A stretch of 49,072 nucleotides of DNA from NCBI RefSeq assembly GCF_016583785.1, contig NZ_NRRU01000034.1, forward strand, positions 1-49,072. Direction: 5' to 3'. Origin of the DNA: Rubrivivax gelatinosus (lineage in GTDB: Bacteria; Pseudomonadota; Gammaproteobacteria; Burkholderiales; Burkholderiaceae_C). The translations under genes and the position numbers were made by a program. The notes under the pieces are model-generated. The model searched no databases. It saw only the letters and a program-made list of their open reading frames with translations, and was not told the DNA's origin. Below are positions 42,466-49,072 of this stretch, one piece after another (the first letter of the stretch is position 1; every line of letters begins with the position of its first letter).

Positions 42466-42619
42466 GCTGGCGGGTCGGCGTGATGGTTGGGGGTTGCCGC
42501 GCGGCAGGCGCGCAGCCGCCCGGCCTGAACCGGGCGCGTCGCCCGAGTGTGCCCGTGCCGGCCACCGCGCAGACCGCGAGACAGACCGGTTTCTCCCCCG
42601 CTTTACCCAGCGCTGGCGT
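42466..42619. other. 154-bp gap between propeller gene and YeiH-type gene
   Basis: No gene. It should hold the promoter of the propeller gene on the minus strand and the end of the transporter gene transcript. No clear promoter elements were read. Confidence 0.4.
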
Positions 42620-43687
42620 TCAGCGCCCGGTGTGCAGCGCGAGGTTGATCGCCAGCCCGCCGCCGGCCAGCCACAGCGCCAGCAGCGCCGCCAGCAGCAG
42701 CGGCCGGGCGCCGGCCCGGCGCAGCGCCGAGACGTGGGTCGTCAGCCCGAGCGCGGCCATGGCCGCGGCCAGCAGCGCGGTGTCCAGCGCCAGCAGCGCC
42801 TCGACCACCGCCGGCGGCAAACCCAGCAGCGGGTGCAGCGCCGCCACCGCGACGAAGGCGAAGGCGAACCAGGGCACGGCGATGCGGCGCGCCCCACCGG
42901 TGCCGGCGCCCTCGTGCGCCAGCCAGGCCGACAGCAGCAGCAGGAAGGGCGCGAGCAGCATCACGCGCACCAGCTTGGCGACGACGGCGGTGTCGGCCGC
43001 GGCTTCGCCCAGCGGGCGCGCCGCGACCACCACCTGCGCCACCTCGTGCACCGTCGAGCCGACATAAAGCCCGAACTGCGCAGCGTCCAGCCCCAGCAGC
43101 GGGTACAGCAGCGGATAGCCGAACATCGCCACCGTGCCGAAGACGACGACGGTGGCCACCGCCACCGCGACCTCGTCGCCGCGTGCGCGCACGACCGGCG
43201 CGCAGGCCATCACCGCGGCGGCGCCGCAGATCGAGCTGCCGGCGCCGATCAGCATCGCCGTGCGCCGGTCCAGCCCGAACAGGCGCACGCCCAGCGCCAT
43301 CGCCAGCGCGAAGGTGCTGGCCAGCACCAGCAGGTCGACGGCGACGCCGGTGGCACCGAGCGCGCCGAGGTCGGCCAGGCTCAGCCGCAGGCCGTAGAGC
43401 ACGATGCCCGCGCGCAGCAGGCCTTGTTTGGCGAAGTCGATGCCGGGCGCGGCGGCTGCCGTGCGCAGGCCCGGCAGGTGCGCACAGACGATGCCCAGCA
43501 CGATGGCCAGCGTCAGCGCGCCCAGGCCGTGCGCGGCGAACCAGGGGCGGGTGGCCAGCAGCGCCGCCGCGGCGGCGAGCGTGCCGACCAGCACCAGGCC
43601 CGGCGCACGCCCGCGCCAGGCGGCGGCGCGAGGCAGGAGGGTGGTGCTGGCGGTGTTCACGGGCGCACTCTGCGCCGTGCCGACCAA
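42620..43687 (-). CDS. YeiH-family (UPF0324) putative sulfate exporter
   Basis: A 355-aa membrane protein with about ten transmembrane helices. UPF0324 blocks are present: GIDFAKQGLLRAGIVLYGLRLSL (shown in parts AKQGLLRAGIVLYGLRL), TAMLIGAGSSICGAAAVMA and GLYVGSTVHEVAQVVVAARP. Relatives are linked with sulfonate or cysteate metabolism and often lie divergent from a LysR regulator, exactly as here. The start is uncertain: TTG 43687 has only a weak ribosome binding site, and a GTG eight codons later is possible. Confidence 0.9.
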   Translation of the reverse strand: MVGTAQSAPVNTASTTLLPRAAAWRGRAPGLVLVGTLAAAAALLATRPWFAAHGLGALTLAIVLGIVCAHLPGLRTAAAAPGIDFAKQGLLRAGIVLYGLRLSLADLGALGATGVAVDLLVLASTFALAMALGVRLFGLDRRTAMLIGAGSSICGAAAVMACAPVVRARGDEVAVAVATVVVFGTVAMFGYPLLYPLLGLDAAQFGLYVGSTVHEVAQVVVAARPLGEAAADTAVVAKLVRVMLLAPFLLLLSAWLAHEGAGTGGARRIAVPWFAFAFVAVAALHPLLGLPPAVVEALLALDTALLAAAMAALGLTTHVSALRRAGARPLLLAALLALWLAGGGLAINLALHTGR

Positions 43688-43721
43688 TCTGAAAAACGAC
43701 TTCTCTACGTATCATCGATCG
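43688..43721. promoter_or_regulatory. Short divergent promoter region yeiH/lysR
   Basis: Only 34 bp separate the divergent transporter and regulator genes. The AT-rich sequence with ATCATCGATCGATG can hold overlapping promoters. LysR proteins usually bind here, but no clear T-N11-A box is evident. Confidence 0.4.
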
Positions 43722-44633
43722 ATGCAACAGCTTGATCGATTACGTTTCACGCTGCGCCAGCTCGAGGTGCTGATTGCCGTTGCCGACAGCGGCAGCACCG
43801 CCGCGGCCGGCGAACGGGTCGCGCTGTCGCAGTCGGCCACCAGCGCGGCGCTGGGCGAGCTGGAGTCGCTGCTGGGCGCGCAGCTGTTCGACCGCGTCGG
43901 CCGCCGGCTGCTGCTCAACGACAGGGGGCGCGCGGTGCTGCCGCAGGTGCGTGCCGCGCTCGACGACCTGCGCCGCGTCGAAGCCGGCTTCGGCGCCACG
44001 CCTGGCGCCGGTGGTGAAGCGCCGCTGGACCTGCGCCTGGCGGCCAGCCGCACCATCGGCACCTACCTCGTGCCGCCGATGCTGGCGGCGCTGCTCGGCC
44101 GCCAGCCGCAGGCCCGGGTGGCACTGCGCATCGCCAACACGCGTGCCGTGGCCGCCGCGGTGGCGCGGCTCGAGGTCGACGTCGGCCTGGTCGAAGGCCA
44201 TTGCAGCGAACCCGATCTCGTGGTCGAGCGCTGGGCCGAAGACCGGCTGGTGCTGGTCTGCGCCGCCGCCGACCCGCTGGCGAGCCGGCCCGTCGGCGAC
44301 GCCGAGCTGCGCGGCGCGCGCTGGCTGCTGCGCGAGCCGGGCTCGGGCACGCGCGAGGCGGTGGAGCAGGCGCTGCTGCCGCGGCTGGACTACTTCGTTC
44401 AGACGCTCGAGTTCGACAGCAACGAGGCGCTGCTGCAGGGCGTGGCCGCGGGGCTGGGCATTGCCTGCCTGTCGGTGCAGGTCGCCGCCGACCTGCTGGC
44501 ACTGGGCCGCGTGCGCCTGGTGGCCACCGAGCTGCCGCCCATCGTGCGGCCGCTGTTCCTGGTGCACCACCGCGCGCGCGTGCCGTCGCCGGCGCTGCGG
44601 GCGGCGCTGCTGGCGCCCGCAGCCGGCCCGTAA
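43722..44633 (+). CDS. LysR-family transcriptional regulator
   Basis: A 303-aa regulator. The N-terminal winged HTH is FTLRQLEVLIAVADSGSTAA, then RVALSQSATSAALGELESLL and LFDRVGRRLLLND, a standard LysR domain. The C-terminal substrate-binding domain spans about 95-290, with LRLAASRTIGTYLVPPMLA. It most resembles CysB/CbbR-like regulators of yeiH genes. It is transcribed away from the transporter gene and probably controls it. Start ATG 43722. Confidence 0.93.
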   Translation: MQQLDRLRFTLRQLEVLIAVADSGSTAAAGERVALSQSATSAALGELESLLGAQLFDRVGRRLLLNDRGRAVLPQVRAALDDLRRVEAGFGATPGAGGEAPLDLRLAASRTIGTYLVPPMLAALLGRQPQARVALRIANTRAVAAAVARLEVDVGLVEGHCSEPDLVVERWAEDRLVLVCAAADPLASRPVGDAELRGARWLLREPGSGTREAVEQALLPRLDYFVQTLEFDSNEALLQGVAAGLGIACLSVQVAADLLALGRVRLVATELPPIVRPLFLVHHRARVPSPALRAALLAPAAGP

Positions 44634-44672
44634 ACTCGCCGTCCTACGCGTTCGCGGCACCCGAGACACGAC

Positions 44673-45422
44673 ATGATCGAACTGGCGCTGGTGGGCATCG
44701 GCACCGGCAACCCGGACCACCTGACGCGCCAGGCGATGCGCACGCTGGCGGCGGCCGACCTGGTGATGATTCCGCGCAAGGGCGATGACAAGGCCGACCT
44801 GGCCGAGCTGCGCCGCACGATCTGCGCCGAACTGCTGGACGACACGAAGACCCAGCTCGCCGAGTTCGACCTGCCGGTGCGCGACGCGGCCACGCCCGAC
44901 TACCGCCGCCGCGTCGACGACTGGCACGACGCGATCGCCGCGGTCTGGGCGCGCACCATCGCCGCGCACCCCGGTGCGCGGCGGGTGGCGCTGCTGGTCT
45001 GGGGCGACCCGGCGCTGTACGACAGCACGCTGCGCATCGCCGCCAGGCTGCAGCCGGCGCCGCGCATCAGCGTCGTGCCCGGCATCACCTCGATCCAGGC
45101 GCTGGCCGCGGCGCACGCGATCCCGCTCAACGAGATCGGCGCGCCCTTCGTCGTCACCACCGGCCGGCGGCTGCGCGACGAGGGCTGGCCGGCGGGTGTG
45201 GACACCGTCGTCGTGATGCTCGACGCCGGCGGCGCCTTCGAGGCGCTGGACGCCCAGGGCGTCGAGATCTGGTGGGGCGCCTACGTCGGCATGGCCGAGC
45301 AGATCACGATCGCCGGGCCGCTGGCCGAGGTGGGCCCGCGCATCCTCGCTGCCCGCGCCGAGGCCCGCGCGCGCCACGGCTGGGTGATGGACATCTACCT
45401 GCTGCGCCGGCGCGGCGGCTGA
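44673..45422 (+). CDS. cobF: Precorrin-6A synthase (deacetylating)
   Basis: A 249-aa SAM-dependent tetrapyrrole methylase that adds the C-1 methyl group and removes the acetyl group in aerobic cobalamin biosynthesis (precorrin-5 to precorrin-6A). The first motif is LVGIGTGNPDHLTRQAM (residues 6-22), typical of CobF, then MIPRKGDDKADL (CobF-specific), LVWGDPALYDST (G-D-P-x-x-Y) and VPGITSIQALAA. Presence of CobF means the oxygen-dependent route. It starts 39 bp after the LysR gene on the same strand. Confidence 0.95.
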   Translation: MIELALVGIGTGNPDHLTRQAMRTLAAADLVMIPRKGDDKADLAELRRTICAELLDDTKTQLAEFDLPVRDAATPDYRRRVDDWHDAIAAVWARTIAAHPGARRVALLVWGDPALYDSTLRIAARLQPAPRISVVPGITSIQALAAAHAIPLNEIGAPFVVTTGRRLRDEGWPAGVDTVVVMLDAGGAFEALDAQGVEIWWGAYVGMAEQITIAGPLAEVGPRILAARAEARARHGWVMDIYLLRRRGG

Positions 45423-45441
45423 AGCCCGGCGCCGGCCGTGT

Positions 45442-46815
45442 TCAGGCCGGCGCCCGGCCGCCTTCAGCCAGCCAGACCCGGTTGCCACCGGCGCGTTTGG
45501 CCGCGTACATGGCCTCGTCGGCGCGGTGGATCAGCTGGTCGCCGGTTTCGCCGTGCGCGGGGTAGCAGACGACGCCGATGCTGGGCGACAACGACAAATG
45601 CTGCCCGGCCACCTCGAAGGGCTGGCACAGCGCCAGGCGGATCTTCTCGGCCACCGCCGGTGCATCCTGTGGCGCATGGACGTGGCTCAGCAGCACGACG
45701 AACTCGTCGCCGGCCATGCGGCCGACGGTGTCGGACTCGCGCACGCAGCGTTTCAGGCGCTGCGCCACCTGCTGCAGCAGGCCGTCGCCGACGGCGTGCC
45801 CGAAACGGTCGTTGACCGGCTTGAAAGTGTCGAGGTCCAGGTACAGCAGCGCCAGGTCCGCGTGATCGCGCCGCGCACGCGCCAGCGCCGTCGCCACGCG
45901 GTCCCGCACCAGGCTGCGGTTGGGCAGGTCGGTCAGCGCGTCGTGCCGGGCCACATGCTGCAGCCGCAGTTCGGCCTGCTTGCGCTCGATCGCCGACGCG
46001 ACCTGGGCCGACACGAACTTCAGCAGCTCGACGTCGGCCGGGCCGTAGCGGGTGTCCAGCGAATGGCTTTTGACGACCAGCGCGCCGAAGACACCTTGCG
46101 GCCCGCCCAGCGGCACGCCCAGCCAGTCGACGGCGGCGTGGCCGACATCGGGATGCACGGCACCCGGCGCCGGTAACGAAGACTCGCGGCTGACCAGCAG
46201 CTCGCGCCCGCTGCGGATCACCTGCGCACTCAGCGTCTCGGCATCCAGCGTCGTCGGCGCCGGCGCCGGGTCGTGCTCGTCGACGAAGTAGGGGAAGCTC
46301 AGCCAGTCGCCGGCGGCGTCGTACAGGGCGACGAAGAAGTTCTTCGCCGGCAGCAGCTGCCCGATGATGCGGTGGATCTGCTCGAACAGCGCCAGCAGGT
46401 CTTCGGCCGCATGCGCCGCCTCGGAGATGGCGTACAGCGCTGCCTGGATCGACTCGGCACGTTTGCGCTCGGTGATGTCGCGTGCCACCGCGACCCGCAC
46501 CCGGTCCTCGGGCGACCAGCGCGCCGACCACATGATGTGCACCACGCGCCCGTCCTTGCGCACGTAGCGGTTCTCGAAGATGGGCTTGTGCTCTTTGGCC
46601 ACGATCTCGTCGACCGCGCCCAGCGTGCGCGCCCGGTCGTCCGGATGCACCAGCTCGATCATCGGCCGGCCGATCATCTCCTGCGGCGTGTAGCCGAAGA
46701 TGCGCTCACCGGCGGCACTGACGAAGACGAAGCGTCCCTCGGCGTCGACGACGCAGACGGCGTCGAGCAGCAGGTCGATGACATTCGCCAGGAACGCCTT
46801 GTCGAGGGGGGCCAT
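45442..46815 (-). CDS. PAS-GAF-GGDEF protein (putative diguanylate cyclase)
   Basis: A 457-aa signalling protein. PAS domain at about residues 8-125 (VDAEGRFVFVSAAGERIFGY, WSPEDRVRVAVARDIT), then a GAF domain (about 145-285, with FFVALYDAAGDWLSFPYFVD) and a GGDEF domain (about 300-450). The active-site loop reads AGDEF instead of GGDEF (in GRMAGDEFVVLL), a variant found in some active cyclases. The upstream inhibitory-site motif RxxD is not obvious. It likely senses a small ligand or redox state and makes c-di-GMP. It separates cobF from cobB on the chromosome. Confidence 0.92.
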   Translation of the reverse strand: MAPLDKAFLANVIDLLLDAVCVVDAEGRFVFVSAAGERIFGYTPQEMIGRPMIELVHPDDRARTLGAVDEIVAKEHKPIFENRYVRKDGRVVHIMWSARWSPEDRVRVAVARDITERKRAESIQAALYAISEAAHAAEDLLALFEQIHRIIGQLLPAKNFFVALYDAAGDWLSFPYFVDEHDPAPAPTTLDAETLSAQVIRSGRELLVSRESSLPAPGAVHPDVGHAAVDWLGVPLGGPQGVFGALVVKSHSLDTRYGPADVELLKFVSAQVASAIERKQAELRLQHVARHDALTDLPNRSLVRDRVATALARARRDHADLALLYLDLDTFKPVNDRFGHAVGDGLLQQVAQRLKRCVRESDTVGRMAGDEFVVLLSHVHAPQDAPAVAEKIRLALCQPFEVAGQHLSLSPSIGVVCYPAHGETGDQLIHRADEAMYAAKRAGGNRVWLAEGGRAPA

Positions 46816-46882
46816 GTGCGGCTGATTCTCCCCGATGCGCCGATTGCCGGCGGACACGGGGCTTGCGCCGCCGCGGGCGGCC

Positions 46883-48205
46883 TCAGCCGGCCGGCGCGAC
46901 CAGGTGGAAAAAGCTGCCGCTGACCCGCCCGCCGCCGTCCAGCGCACGCCACGAGCCGGTCTCGGCGACCTCGTGGCCGTCGGCATCGCTGATGCGCGCC
47001 AGCGGCGCGTCGGGCTGGGCCGACACGCTGGCGTAATGGAACTCGTGGCCACGCAGCCGCGTGCCGGCGGCATAACCGGGCAACGGCGCCTGCAGCTCGG
47101 CCAGGCGGTAGCCCAGGTGCAGGCGGCGCTTGCGGAACGAGGTTTCCAGCCCCAGCAGCCCGGCCATCGCATGGCGCGTGCCGTCGGCGTCTTCGAGCAC
47201 CGAACCCAGCGCCATGTAGCCGCCGCATTCGCCGTGCACCGGCCGCGTGCGCGCGAAGGCGCGCAGGCCGTCGCGCCAGCGTTTGGCGGCGGCCAGGCGG
47301 CCGGCGTGCAGCTCGGGGTAGCCGCCGGGCAGCCAGCAGGCGTCGGCGCTGTCGTCGGGCGCCTCGTCGGCCAGCGGCGAGAACGGCAGCAGCGCCGCGC
47401 CGGCGGCGTGCCAGGCGTCCAGCAGGTGCGGGTAGACGAAGGAGAAGGCGGCGTCGCGCGCCAGCGCGATGCGCGCGCCCGGCGGCGGCAGCGGCAACGG
47501 CGGCACGGGTTCGCAGGCGCCGGCGGCGGCGGCGCGCAGCGCGTCCAGGTCCACGTGTTCGGCGACCAGCCGGCCGAGCGCGGCCAGCGTCGCGGCACGT
47601 TCGGGCAGTTCCTCGGCCTGCACCAGGCCCAGGTGGCGTTCGGGCAGCGCCACGGCGGCGTCGCGCGGCAGCGCGCCGAAGACGCGGAAACCGGCGGCCT
47701 CGACCGCGCTGCGCACCATCGCCTCATGGCGCGCGCTGCCGACGCGGTTCAGCAGCACGCCGGCGAGCTGGATGCCCGGGCGCAGGCTGGCGAAACCCAG
47801 CGCCACCGCCGCGGCCGACTGCGCCTGGCCGCGCACGTCCAGCACCAGCAGCACCGGCCAGCCGAAGGCTTCGGCCAGGTCGGCACCGGCGCCGCGGCCC
47901 CATTCGCCGGGAGTCGCGGCGCCGTCGAACAGGCCGACCGAGGCTTCGGCCAGCAGCAGGTCGCAACCCTGCGCCGCGCCCAGCAGGCCGGCGACGCGCT
48001 CGCGGCCCATCGCCCAGCTGTCCAGGTTGAACGACGCGCGGCCGGCGGCGGCGGTGTGGAAGGCCGGGTCCAGGTAATCCGGGCCATTCTTGAACGGCTG
48101 CACCGCCAGCCCGGCGGCGCGCCAGGCGGCCAGCAGGCCCAGCGTCACCGTCGTCTTGCCGCAGCCCGAGGCGGGCGCCGCGACCAGCAGCCCGGGCGGG
48201 ATCAT
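46883..48205 (-). CDS. cobB: Cobyrinate a,c-diamide synthase
   Basis: A 440-aa ATP-dependent amidotransferase of the CobB/CbiA family that converts (hydrogeno)byrinic acid to its a,c-diamide with Gln and ATP. N-terminal: [10 protein letters not shown] (residues 10-19), the dethiobiotin-synthetase-like ATP site, and [13 protein letters not shown] (substrate/ATP). C-terminal class I glutaminase: [14 protein letters not shown], then [12 protein letters not shown] with the nucleophile Cys, and a His near the end (GHEFHYASV). The ATG (minus strand 48205) overlaps the cobM stop as ATGA, showing translational coupling. Confidence 0.95.
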   Translation of the reverse strand: MIPPGLLVAAPASGCGKTTVTLGLLAAWRAAGLAVQPFKNGPDYLDPAFHTAAAGRASFNLDSWAMGRERVAGLLGAAQGCDLLLAEASVGLFDGAATPGEWGRGAGADLAEAFGWPVLLVLDVRGQAQSAAAVALGFASLRPGIQLAGVLLNRVGSARHEAMVRSAVEAAGFRVFGALPRDAAVALPERHLGLVQAEELPERAATLAALGRLVAEHVDLDALRAAAAGACEPVPPLPLPPPGARIALARDAAFSFVYPHLLDAWHAAGAALLPFSPLADEAPDDSADACWLPGGYPELHAGRLAAAKRWRDGLRAFARTRPVHGECGGYMALGSVLEDADGTRHAMAGLLGLETSFRKRRLHLGYRLAELQAPLPGYAAGTRLRGHEFHYASVSAQPDAPLARISDADGHEVAETGSWRALDGGGRVSGSFFHLVAPAG

Positions 48206-48984
48206 CGGGTCTCGGGGAACCGCGGCGAGGCGCCCGTCGGCCGGTAGCGCCGGTCGTAGTCGACGGCGTAGAGCCGGCTCTCGTCGAAGTCATCGCTGCC
48301 CAGCGCGCGGCCGACGAGGATCAGCGCGGTGCGCTCCATCTCGGCGCCGACGGCCGCGTCCAGCGTCGCCAGCGACGCGCGCACGATGCGCTGGTCGGGC
48401 CAGCTGGCGCGCCAGACCACTGCCACCGGGCAGTCGTCGCCGTAGTGCGGGCGCAGCTCGGCGACGACCTGGGCCAGCACGTGCACCGACAGGTGGATCG
48501 CCAGCGTGGCGCCGGTGGCGGCGAAAGCGGCGAGCTTCTCGCCTTCGGGCATCGCGCTGGCGCGGCCCGAGGTGCGCGTCAGCACCAGCGACTGGGCGAC
48601 ACCGGGCAGCGTCAGCTCGGCGCCCAGCGCAGCGGCGGCGGCGGCGAACGAGGGCACGCCGGGCGTCACGTCGTAGGGGATGCCCAGCGCGCGCAGCCGG
48701 CGCAGCTGCTCGCCCATCGCCGACCAGATCGACAGATCGCCGGAGTGCAGGCGCGCGACGTCCTGGCCGCGCGCGTGCGCGGCGGCGATCTCGTCGACGA
48801 TCTGGTCCAGGCTCATCGGTGCGGTGTTGACGATGCGGCAACCCGGCGGGCAGTGCGCGAGCACGCCTTCGGGCACCAGAGAGCCGGCGTACAGGCACAC
48901 GGGGCTGGCGGCGATCAGGTCGCGGCCACGCAGCGTCAGCAGGTCGGCGGCGCCGGGGCCGGCGCCAATGAAATGGACCGTCAT
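48202..48984 (-). CDS. cobM: Precorrin-4 C(11)-methyltransferase
   Basis: A 260-aa SAM-dependent methyltransferase of the aerobic cobalamin pathway (precorrin-4 to precorrin-5). Motif [16 protein letters not shown] at residues 5-20 (V-x-x-G-x-G-P-G-x-x-x-L-x-T), [32 protein letters not shown] (G-D-L-S-x-x-G-A) and [14 protein letters not shown] are CobM-typical. It overlaps cobB downstream and the preceding cobalamin gene upstream by ATGA, so at least three genes form one operon. Confidence 0.95.
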   Translation of the reverse strand: MTVHFIGAGPGAADLLTLRGRDLIAASPVCLYAGSLVPEGVLAHCPPGCRIVNTAPMSLDQIVDEIAAAHARGQDVARLHSGDLSIWSAMGEQLRRLRALGIPYDVTPGVPSFAAAAAALGAELTLPGVAQSLVLTRTSGRASAMPEGEKLAAFAATGATLAIHLSVHVLAQVVAELRPHYGDDCPVAVVWRASWPDQRIVRASLATLDAAVGAEMERTALILVGRALGSDDFDESRLYAVDYDRRYRPTGASPRFPETR

Positions 48985-49072
48985 CGTTCTTCTTTCGCGG
49001 ATTGAGCCAGGGCCGCGGTCGCCAGACCGTCGGCCGACACGGCGCGGGAGGCGAGCAACCGCGCGCCGGGGC
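48981..49072 (-). CDS. C-terminal end of a cobalamin-operon gene, possibly cobE
   Basis: Only about 30 residues are inside the window. The minus-strand frame ends with [18 protein letters not shown] and TGA (48981-48983) overlapping the cobM start. The preceding residues [10 protein letters not shown] suit the C-terminus of a CobE/CbiG-type protein (L-L-x-P-R-x-x-x-x-x-A-T-x-A-x-A), but the fragment is too short to be certain. Confidence 0.4.
   Translation of the reverse strand, partial: PGARLLASRAVSADGLATAALAQSAKEER

Overview
The window is a chromosomal segment of a very GC-rich bacterium. It probably comes from a betaproteobacterium of the order Burkholderiales, of the Rubrivivax/Leptothrix/Roseateles type. 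The reasons are the codon bias (strong G/C at third positions, very long antisense open frames), the acetone carboxylase operon with a sigma-54 activator, the aerobic-type cobalamin genes (cobF, cobM, cobB) and the general gene families. No rRNA, tRNA or CRISPR array was seen. All assignments were made by reading the sequence; no database was searched.

Layout. 0.2-1.3 kb: 4-hydroxyphenylpyruvate dioxygenase. 1.7-7.4 kb: an integron-like gene-cassette array without an integrase gene (CALIN). Six attC-like sites separate small promoterless genes of lower GC: a BrnT-like toxin, a PIN-domain protein, a small membrane protein, a small lipoprotein, a GNAT acetyltransferase and a DUF2846-like lipoprotein. 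The array is broken by a scar at 3.2-5.5 kb containing an IS1182-like transposase remnant, an intact IS5-family element, a 5'-truncated gene and a frameshifted IS91-like transposase tail. A 158-bp MITE-like element sits inside one attC core and is flanked by GTT on both sides. 7.5-13.1 kb: methyltransferase, flavin-reductase-like protein, CPBP protease, three lipoprotein or secreted proteins, and an M48 protease with a pilin-like C-terminus. 13.1-17.9 kb: a ybjQ fragment, a chemotaxis receptor, an ISL3-like transposase remnant, hicAB, intact ybjQ and a LysE-type exporter. 17.9-23.4 kb: a run of acetyltransferases (one fused to a HAD domain, one tandem and frameshifted), an SDR, a cupin, a VOC protein and an enoyl-CoA hydratase.

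23.8-30.6 kb is the most unusual part. Two LuxR-type HTH segments in different frames, a 16-codon leader ORF and a winged-helix/NTPase regulator are followed, after two inverted repeats, by a 75-aa Cys-free peptide gene. Next comes an asparagine-synthetase-like ATPase that lacks the glutaminase cysteine, and then two large paralogous proteins of no family I recognise. This resembles a RiPP-type locus (precursor, amide-forming ATPase, dedicated regulators), but it has no lasso-type leader peptidase, RRE protein or transporter, so it may be undescribed.

30.7-41.1 kb: a small membrane protein, a YcbL-type metallo-hydrolase, then acetone metabolism: a sigma-54 promoter, acxA, acxB, acxC, an acyl-CoA ligase (probably activating acetoacetate) and the activator acxR. 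A structured intergenic region with perfect hairpins and 36-bp tandem repeats separates acxC from the ligase. 41.2-49.1 kb: a beta-propeller lipoprotein, a YeiH-type transporter divergent from a LysR regulator, cobF, a PAS-GAF-GGDEF protein, and the cobM-cobB operon with the end of another cobalamin gene at the window edge.
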